A stretch of DNA of 64,000 nucleotides. Source: Chytridium lagenaria. Taxonomy: Eukaryota; Chytridiomycota; Chytridiomycetes; Chytridiales; Chytridiaceae. This document shows positions 56,766 through 64,000 of the stretch, piece by piece. How positions within the stretch are numbered: position 1 is the stretch's first letter; every line of letters begins with the position of its first letter. The stretch is taken from the NCBI GenBank assembly GCA_025449115.1, contig JAHLKC010000099.1:62001-126000 (forward strand). The letters run 5' to 3'. The translations under genes were made by a program, and so were the position numbers. The notes below the pieces were generated by a model. The model had not been told where the DNA came from and did no database searches. It was given only the letters and a program-made list of their open reading frames with translations.

Positions 56766-58758
56766 AATCAGCCTCTGCTGAATCGTAGTCATCAACATTT
56801 ACGTCCGGCAAAACTGCAGCGGCATCGGAAATCTCAACAGACTGCGCAGTCGATTGTACAGACCCCTTCTGATATGGAAATTTCGTATCTTCAACATCCT
56901 TTCAAAATATAAGAATGCAAAAATTCAAAGGAGGTTACATAACCAGATGGAGTCTGCGCGAACGGTATTGGCTCCATTATACAGTCTATGTGCACTGGTG
57001 AAAAAGTCGGTATCGTCTAACATAAAGTGAGCCAATTAAGTTTCTTGAAAATCAAACTTTGTAAAACCAACACGCAAAGCTTCCCCGTAGATTTTGTGTA
57101 TAGACAATTTAACATGAGTTGTGGTAAACATAGGAGAGAGGCCAAAGTCAATTAGAAATTGGAATAGTTCCGAGAATAGTGTGTTTGATAGTAGCTCGAG
57201 GGTCCTGAGTGACATCACAATGTCCAATAGATGCGTCAATAAATTGACAGTACTTTGTGTTGGCATCAGCCATTCACCATAGCAATTCGTAGAACTGTGT
57301 CGGATCAGACACCACTTAGAAGGCTTGTCATACCTTTCAAGCAACCGATACCAACACGAGATTGTAGGCTTTGGCTAAAGTCATGTTCATGTAATAATTC
57401 ACATGCGAGAGAAATATCTCTTAATGCCACGGGAATGACGTCTTCAATGAAGAATAGATTACACTTGCTTGCGAGCAAGGCTTGCATGAGAGAATAGAAA
57501 TGTGATTTGATATTGCTGCACCAGTTAGTTCGAATAGGAAATTTTAAAAAACCTCCAGCGCAAAGAACACTCAAATAAATTCCTTGCTATTTCCTCTGAT
57601 ATGTCGATGGTAGAAATGGACGAATGCCTTTTGATATTAGCAAATATATCAGCATCCTCGAACCTGAAAAATAGTTCCTTTAAAGCTTCACAGATCAGAA
57701 CTACAATCGAACTGCATTTTGAGCTTAGCAGAGTGTCATTCAGCCGTAGAGAATGCTGCAGGGGAAGAGAAGAAGTAAGAAAAGAAACATCTTGGCAAAT
57801 ACTCAACTTCTTTTATATTGTTTAAAGTTCTGTGAGCACACATTAAATACCTATGGCACACAGTCCAGCTCAATAAGCTATTGCTCTTTACGCTGTAATC
57901 GGGTTACTGTAAATACTTAGTGTTCCGTACCAAAAAAAACTTGCGGTGAGACAATAATGAACAGCCCGGAGCAAAGTCCAATATGCAGGCATGCCGACTT
58001 CAGAAATTCGATAGTTGAAAAATATATATTCCTTGTCTACATATATATTAGATAAGCAGAAAAACGATTTTTACCACAGTCCGTGCATGCCAGAGCCAGT
58101 TCGCAAAGTTCACTATACAATCTGCTCTCTCCAATCTATCAAAACTGCATAGCAAACTTTGCGCAGCCAACGGCATCAGCCGTACATTATCGCCACAGAG
58201 AACATCGGCGCACAAGCTTCTCATTGCATTTGACTCGGTCGAACATTGCATAAGCGGAATTCGAATCCTATAAAAAAACGTATTCTCGGAAACAGACGAG
58301 CTCCACTTTATTAATATAGAATCGTATAAACCTACTTTTATGCTGTCCGTCTGTGCTTTCCTCAAAAGTTCTTCGAAGATTATCGAGACAATACCAGCTA
58401 ATTGGGATTTCATCGAAACTTCCAAACTCATGAGACATTTCCTTAAGGCCATGCATGTATCATCAATCTCCGCGAATGAAACGGTGCTCTGTATCGTTTA
58501 ATTTTCGATCATAACTATTCGTACCGGCAACGCCTGAACAAGGTTTTGACACAGGCTGGCATCTTTTGATGGAAGGCGGCCAATTTCTTGGCTCACAAAC
58601 CTTACAAGGATAGATGCTGCCCATCTCTCCCCTCTTACATTTGACTTAGATAAATACTTTAACGAATCAAGTAAGACATCTAATTCATAAGATGATAGCC
58701 CGTCTTGGGACTTTGCACATAGGGATATGCAATCCGATATCCTCCTGTTTCCATTCAT
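56766..58758 (-). CDS. Helical-repeat protein, possibly RIX1/PELP1-like
   Basis: Seen from the ATG at 58758: MNGNRRISDCISLC, DVLLDSLKYLSKSNVRGERW AASILVRFVSQEIGRLPS, then CMALRKCLMSLEVSMKSQLA GIVSIIFEELLRKAQTD, MPLAAQSLLCSFDRLERADC, ALKELFFRFEDADIFANI, LRDISLACELLHEHDFSQSL QSRVGIGCLKGM and ELFQFLIDFGLSP. The tail is acidic (DAAAVLPDVNVDDYDSAEAD), stop at 56766. Repeated helices suggest a HEAT/ARM solenoid of about 600 residues. The early segment VRGERWAASILVRF resembles the RIX1/PELP1 hallmark (..GRWAAVVLIKA.VE), and an acidic tail fits, but the call is tentative. If right, it is part of the Rix1-Ipi1-Ipi3 complex in pre-60S maturation. Its start is 15 bp from the divergent ALG11 start. Confidence 0.4.
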
Positions 58759-58773
58759 GGTGTCACACAAATA

Positions 58774-60670
58774 ATGTTGGCTCTTGCATTTTACCTCATC
58801 ACAACCGTCTCTATTTTTATATGCTTTTTACCAGCAACGTTAGGCATTTCTCGCAGAAGAGCAAAATGTCTTTCTGTCATTAATCGCAATAGTTTACTTT
58901 TCTGCTTTTTTCACCCCCCGTGGTTTGTTTTCTAAGTCTGCTCAAATGTAATTGGATAAAGTGACTCTGGTGTGGAGGTGAACGGGTTTTATGGGCTGCG
59001 ATTCAATCCATTCAAAATCGTTACCAGGATATACAATGTGTAATATATTGCCGAGATGATATCGGGTGGAAAGAACACAGTTTTTATTAAACGTTAAGGT
59101 AGAAAAATGTTACTTGCAGTTTTACAAAATCTTGTAGAGGAAGTTCAACATAGATATTGACGGCAAGCGACTCACGCTGCAGCATTTTACATCATGGTGG
59201 CTGTTGGATCCAGCATAGTAGAGACATCTTCAGCTCCGACTAAAATTCTTGTAGTTATCCCCGGTTCACTATGTTTGGCCAGAACGTAGGGTCTATCATA
59301 GCAGTGCTCGATGCAGCTTCTAAGCTTCCGCCAGACTTTTTTGCGGTTTGATTTTTTCCTTTTGGTATCTTACTTGAAACAGACACTGTGGGGTATTCTT
59401 TCTCTTATCCTGCTATAAAGTGGATTTGGGGATGCTCAGTTGTTGCCTATATTCACTATCCAACCATCAGGTAATGTTCTAATCACTACTTCGTTGTTAA
59501 AAAAGACAAAAACTTGCTAGTGTCGATATGATCAGTTCAGTTGAAAGTGGAGAGGTACTATACAACAACGCATATTTTATAGCAACTGTACCTGCCATTA
59601 GAAATGTTAAAATTTTGTAAGGTGCATTAAACTCACGATTTCTTACCTTTAAAAGATACTACAGGCTCTTTGGATATCTTTACTCATTCGCTGGTGGCTA
59701 TGTAGATTTAGCAATTGTGAGATTGAAAGATATTCTGTACAATTTTCTTTGGCTAACGTAAGAAAGGCTAACTCGTCTTGGACTGCAACCCACATATCGA
59801 CTCTTTGGAAAACAAGTCTCTGCACAATTTACCCACCTTGCCAAACATCGAAACTCTCTAATCTTACTCTTGGACCTCGAGAGTGTATGATTTTGTCTAT
59901 TGCTCAATTTCGGTATATAATATTGAAAGGCTATTTCACTAATTTATAGACCTGAAAAGGCTCATATCAAACAAATCGAGATATTTCATAAATTTGCACA
60001 AAACTATCCGGACTTTGGCGAGGTTAAGTTGATCTTATTAGGAGGGGTTCGAAATCATCTAGACTCTGAGCGAGTGGCCGTTTTGCAGAAGCTTGTCACA
60101 TCTTTAGCCTTGAGAGTACGCACAAATGATGGCATTTTTGACGTTTATCAGAGCCGAGTTGTTTTTGAAGTGAATGCATCTTACGATGTCTTACTTTCCT
60201 ATCTGGAAAAGGCTTCCATCGGAATTAGCACAATGGTCAACGAGCATTTTGGTATCGGTATAGTTGAATACATGGTTAGCTTTATTTCAACTATATTCTG
60301 ACAATATGATCTAGGCCGCTGGGATAATTCCTGTTGTCCATAATTCAGGGGGGCCGCGGACGGATATTGTTGAGCACGCGAAGACAGGTGATCGATATAC
60401 TAATTGTGTATTATTGAACGAACAAAATTTCAAACGTAGGGTATTTAGTGGTGGAAGACGAAGAGTATGCGGCGGCCTTTCAAAAAATCCTCTCCCTTGA
60501 TCTAAAGAGTCAACGAGAAATGCGGCAGCATGCACGACACATCTGCCAGCGCAAGGTTCTCTGATGAAATTTTTGGCATGAAACTATGTGAGCACTGGAT
60601 GTCTTATTTAATAAAAAGGCTTTTTAACGATGCAACACAAGTACTATCCATTAAGCATGTTTTTAATTAA
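58774..60670 (+). CDS. ALG11: ALG11 alpha-1,2-mannosyltransferase (lipid-linked oligosaccharide synthesis)
   Basis: Seen: the ATG at 58774 starts a membrane anchor ([19 protein letters not shown]). Then FFHP and, after an intron, [29 protein letters not shown] (one G missing in the Gly run near 58,970). Later [60 protein letters not shown], and the GT4 donor motif [31 protein letters not shown]. The C-terminus resumes in the next frame as [15 protein letters not shown] (break near 60,545), giving a stop at 60,668-60,670; the uncorrected frame stops at 60,563. Known: ALG11 adds the fourth and fifth mannoses on the cytosolic side of the ER. The 3' end overlaps the convergent carrier gene by about 27 bp. 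Confidence 0.88.
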
Positions 60671-61840
60671 TGCAACAGTGTAGAACGTCGCTGCATTCGT
60701 TGGAAAAGCTCTCACAATCGTCGGGCCTAAACCACTAAATAACGACCGAAATCCCTCCTTTTTTGAGATAGAAATTATCTGCAAACAGATGCCCGTCGAC
60801 TCCACAATGGCACCTTCGTTTATTAGTATAAATGTTTGATAATGTGTCTTAAACCTGTTTGAATTCGAGTCTTTATGACATCAAAAGGATAAGTTGAAAG
60901 CCAGCCAGCCTGTTATCGATGATCTCATTTAATAAAAGTCTAAAAAGTGTTTCTTACCACACCAGCAAAGCCTCCTGCTAAAAGCAAGCCCATTGAAGGA
61001 TATTTATTACCACCAAGATCCTGGAAGCCATTTGCAAGAAGTTCGAAGGTGACAAAGTAAACCCCATATGAGGGAGTCTCTCGGAGCAATGTAGCATGTA
61101 AGCCTTTATAGAAGCCCCGGTAGCCGTGTGTTGCATAGATTCGATGACAGCATAAGAATACTCCATTGCTCGTCGTATGCTGATTTTGAAGACGTATTTT
61201 TACTACAAAAAACGAATTAAGAGTAATTGGTTCAAAATCAATGATATAAAATCGACAACGCCAAAATATAACCGACAGAACAAACCTAATTCCATAGGGC
61301 AGCTGAAGAATGCATTTATAAATCCTGATGCACAGCCCGCAAAAAATATCGATGTAAGCTTCTCGTTGGAATAACGCTGAAATACATCGAAAAACGAGCT
61401 ATAAATTCCAAAGAGAAGGCTTGCCATATTAGCTTTACCAAACGGCCGCATGTACCTATTTATAAATGCAACACCAATTAAGGGCGAACTCATTCCTTTG
61501 AAAAGGTTAGAAATCTAATTGTGGGCAAGTGGGATGGTAAAATACCTCTGTAGAGACCAAAAACCTTAAAAGAAGTTATTAATGCAAGTTTGATTGTGGT
61601 ATACGTACTTTCTCTTCCTTCATAATGGTTGACATTGTTTGCAACATTCCGCCATACTTTCTCGGCCGAGATCTATCCTGAGATTGTATTCGCACTCTTG
61701 CAGGTTACATTAATTGTGTGTTTTGCAAACTTAATCGTATCCTACGAAATTAGCTAATGTTAGCCTTAAATCTTTACCAGCGGATGCCCAATGAAAACTC
61801 CAGCCATGCCACCGAACGTTCCAGCGATATAGTCATTCAT
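60644..61840 (-). CDS. Mitochondrial carrier (SLC25A20/29/45-48 clade)
   Basis: Seen from the ATG at 61840: MNDYIAGTFGGMAGVFIGHP LDTIKVRIQSQ (first PxDxxK signature, split by two introns), then LYRGMSSPLIGVAFINRYMR PFG. The second repeat has FAGCASGFINAFFSCPMELV KIRLQNQ and GYRGFYKGLHATLLRETPSY GVYFVTFELL; the third has GGFAGVVGWLSTYPFDVIKT RIQT and [29 protein letters not shown], stop at 60644. Three repeats with all three signatures make a full carrier. CPMEL in the second repeat and RE.PSYG.YF point to the carnitine/acylcarnitine or basic amino acid clade; the substrate cannot be told from this. Confidence 0.9.
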
Positions 61841-61886
61841 ACTGTTCTGAAAAGAAAACTTCAAACAAATTTTTACGTACAAAGTA

Positions 61887-62218
61887 TGGATGACAAACTT
61901 GTGGAGGTCAACGCACCAGTGTTGCATGAAGCGTTTGGCTTGACAAAAGCTGTAGAGGTAGGTCTACGTTCGATACTACTCTAACCTCGCAGGACTACGG
62001 GTATTCTGAGCAAGAATTATTGACCACAAAGACTCAATTGTTGGGACTTCCTGTCAAACCCTACCTTGAGCAAACCGTAATCCCTCTTCTCCTTGAAGGC
62101 ATAAAGATTATTGTTCGGGAGAGGTATATATATTCATGAAGGTACTTTTAACTCTACCAGACCCACAAATCCAACGGAGTATTTGGGATTGTTCCTTTTG
62201 AAAAACTCAAGAAAGTAA
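61887..62218 (+). CDS. DPY30-motif protein
   Basis: Seen after removing two introns: MDDKLVEVNAPVLHEAFGLT KAVEDYGYSEQELLTTKTQL LGLPVKPYLEQTVIPLLLEG IKIIVRERPTNPTEYLGLFL LKNSRK stop (62,216-62,218), about 86 residues. LPxxxYLDxTVxPxLLxGLxxLxxERPxxPIEYLAxxLL is the Dpy-30 dimerisation motif. Known: DPY30 is a core subunit of Set1/MLL complexes; related small proteins sit in radial spokes and AKAP complexes. Length and end fit DPY30 itself, but in a flagellate genome a ciliary paralogue is equally possible. Start 46 bp from the divergent carrier. Confidence 0.82.
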
Positions 62219-62260
62219 ATCTATCAATAAAGTGTAAAGATGTTTATTAGATACAAAACT

Positions 62261-62788
62261 TCAAAGAGGCTGGGGGCGGCTCCGTGTCCGCCTGTTGCTG
62301 AACCTTTTCACTATTAGATAAAGTATCATCGTGAACATCGCTTACCAAACAGTAATTTGATCTTCGGTCATATCAGTTACTTTGCAGAGCCTCTCCCGTT
62401 CTTGTTTCGTCACATACCGGTTCTGACCATAACTCTTATTCAAATGAGCTATCGCTTTAACAGAATGGCGAAGAGTTTGCCTTGGCGGGCGCGGTTTCAA
62501 TGCATGAATAGATAGTAGCTTTCGGAGACTAAGCATGGCCTGATACTGAAGGAGAGAGAGTAAAACGTAGGTCGTCCTGACTTTCTGCTGAAAGATAGTG
62601 GAGATATTCTCTGCGCTTAGCGAAAGATCATGGCTGGAACCTTGAAGCATGGTGAGTTGAGACTTCCAAAGGTTTACTTGGGTGGTGGCAAACATGATCC
62701 TCGTTTTGCAGTAAAGCTCGAAAAACTTCTGAATCTTTTGAACGAGGGGTCCTGGCCAGGACGACGAAGACGGAGCGAAAGATGCCAT
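62261..62788 (-). CDS. Homeodomain protein with C-terminal homeobox
   Basis: Seen: ATG at 62788, MASFAPSSSSWPGPLVQKIQ, a helical N-terminal half with no known domain (LSAENISTIFQQKVRTTYVL LSLLQYQAML). The homeodomain follows: LRHSVKAIAHLNKSYGQNRY VTKQERERLCKVTDMTEDQI TVW, intron (62,300-62,345), FSNRRTRSRPQPL stop at 62261. The WFxNRRxR recognition-helix motif is split by the intron, as in several fungal homeobox genes. NRYVTKQERERL is the helix 1-2 region. About 160 residues in total. Known: C-terminal homeodomains in small fungal proteins occur in mating-type HD factors and in general regulators; no partner HD gene was seen nearby. Converges on the DPY30-like gene, 42 bp apart. Confidence 0.75.
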
Positions 62789-62899
62789 GTTGAACAACAA
62801 AAAAATGGCGGATGCATGATAGTTGATAAGTTTTTAAATATACCATCATTGTGTCAAATCAAAAGGTTGTAGTAATACAAGCTTGAAGGAGACAACCCC

Positions 62900-63745
62900 C
62901 TTTACTAACAGCTAAAATTGAGTGCCGTCAGGAAAACTTCAGGGAAACTGTAGTCGTCTTCAAATGACTCGACCCAAACAACAACTAATCACCAGAACAT
63001 GGAACATAGCTGTAGATGAGCTTCTCGACAAAAGGATAAGGGACGGTCTCGCATCCATCGATTCAACTTACTCGCAGCTTCAAATTGCTTTCATAAGGCA
63101 TCTTCGGGAAACATGTTATCGAACTTACAACGAACCTGGTGCCAGTGGGCTTTCCGAATTTCTTTTTCGTGCAATACTCCAGGACGATAAAGAATTTAAG
63201 ATAATGTTAGAATCTCCCTTATTTGTCATAATATTATTACTTAGCACATTTATAACCTTTTTTATTTAACGTACATAGAAAACTACCCGTAACTGCTGGA
63301 CATCTCTGGAGACCTGATATATTTGTTTACTCAAATTCTTCGCAGTCAATCCCGCTGGCTTTGTTTCAAGTTTGTTCACCCTTTCTACTGTTTCTTCTTT
63401 GTTAATGTCCTCCATCTTATCATAGCTTACGATAATTACTAGACTTCCAGCTTTAACATAAATTCCGATGATGTTCTTAATAACATCACATCATACTTTT
63501 TTTCGGGTTCATACGACATGCCTTTCTCGACCGCACGCAAACCCTTTATTGATTTTACAGAACATGGATAGACTCACCTTGTTCCGTCCTTACCAGCAAA
63601 TTGGCCGCCACGACAAGACTCACATGGAACGATGCAAGAAAGACGTTTTAGCTATTCACGGTCGCGCCCATCTCCGTTTTACTTCTGTATATGACCGGTC
63701 AATATTGATTGGTGCTTTGATTAAAATCAAAGAGTCCTGTTGAGT
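62900..63745 (+). CDS. Unresolved exons (two candidate blocks)
   Basis: Two open blocks look coding but no family was recognised. Block 1 (about 62,985-63,210) reads TWNIAVDELLDKRIRDGLAS IDSTYSQLQIAFIRHLRETC YRTYNEPGASGLSEFLFRAI LQDD, strongly helical. Block 2 (63,565-63,743) reads MDRLTLFRPYQQIGRHDKTH MERCKKDVLAIHGRAHLRFT SVYDRSILIGALIKIKESC stop. Between them, on the opposite strand, MEDINKEETVERVNKLETKP AGLTAKNLSKQIYQVSRDVQ QLRVVFYVR (63,265-63,420) also looks like a real helical protein end. So either one plus-strand gene with a minus-strand neighbour nested between exons, or three fragments. Confidence 0.3.
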
Positions 63746-63839
63746 TATTTCCTCTAAGGCCATTTTTTTTTATTTTTATTGTAACAAACAAAGTAATAAA
63801 AGTTACATTATTCACATGGCCTATGGCTCATAAGTAGGG

Positions 63840-64000
63840 GTGCCACCCGTATCCAAGATCTCGGATAAAAACACGTGTTTTATCCGGCCGGGTCCTGATA
63901 CGGATGCCAAATTCCTACCAACATGGGTTTCGGATAAAACACGTTTTTTTTTATTTTTAATTAATTTTTAATTAATTTTGTTCAAGAAATTAATCGCCGT
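63840..64000. repeat. Palindromic repeat block at the right edge (possible transposon terminus)
   Basis: A near-perfect palindrome CGGATAAAAACACGTGTTTT then ATCCG lies at 63,862-63,886. The half-motif CGGATAAAACACG recurs at 63,931-63,943. The block opens TAGGGGTGCCACCCG (63,835), reminiscent of the short inverted termini of hAT-type elements. AT-rich TTAATTTTTAATTAATTTT follows. The other end is outside the window. Confidence 0.4.

Noticed and set aside
60040..60060. GGTTCGAAATC, similar to a tRNA T-arm
   Set aside because: Inside conserved ALG11 coding sequence; no acceptor stem or anticodon arm could be drawn.

Overview
The window is eukaryotic nuclear DNA, most likely from a flagellated (zoosporic) early-diverging fungus or a close opisthokont relative. 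Three things point there. Genes are split by very short GT-AG introns, mostly 30-60 nt, often with a CTAAC/CTAAT-like branch point. Gene spacing is extremely tight. The content mixes fungal-type genes (LIM-RhoGAP of the Lrg1 type, BCS1, an Ndc10/Crypton-like DNA-binding protein) with many cilium genes: IFT27, IFT140, DNAAF3, DRC8/EFCAB2, KIF9-type kinesin, a vasohibin-type tubulin carboxypeptidase and a DPY30-motif protein. No tRNA, rRNA or CRISPR was seen. Species assignment is inference only.

Layout. 0-19 kb: IFT27 (cut by the left edge), BCS1, DNAAF3, INTS4, Raptor, ribosomal protein eL30 and a Cu-transporting P-type ATPase whose 3' end has decayed into about three tandem copies. This part carries long homopolymers and striking strand-composition switches inside genes. 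19-24 kb: poorly resolved, with an unrecognised gene, an Ndc10/GCR1/Crypton-like gene, an 802-bp Harbinger-like DNA transposon with 5-bp target duplication, and a 45-T tract. 24-36 kb: APC2, SNX3, an Sds3-like gene, ALG14, TOP1, a PHAF1/UPF0183 gene, vasohibin and VTA1. 36-38 kb: two identical direct repeats of about 546 bp, each encoding the same small secreted prepropeptide. 38-47 kb: LIM-RhoGAP, a WNK-type kinase, degenerate repeats, an unrecognised gene and DRC8. 47-64 kb: KIF9, a PWWP/LEDGF-like protein, IFT140, a HEAT-type gene (possibly RIX1/PELP1), ALG11, a mitochondrial carrier, a DPY30-like gene, a homeodomain gene, unresolved exons and a palindromic repeat at the right edge.

How the genes relate. 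Cilium genes recur across the window, but each sits beside unrelated housekeeping genes, so they are not an operon-like cluster. Many pairs are divergent with start codons only about 15-50 bp apart, implying shared bidirectional promoters. Two glycosylation genes (ALG14, ALG11) act in the same ER pathway (lipid-linked oligosaccharide synthesis), and ATP7, SNX3, VTA1 and LIM-RhoGAP serve membrane and cell-surface trafficking. Many exons of otherwise well conserved genes need single-base frame corrections, often at homopolymers. This is most simply explained by residual sequencing or assembly indels, so coordinates of multi-exon genes are approximate at internal borders.
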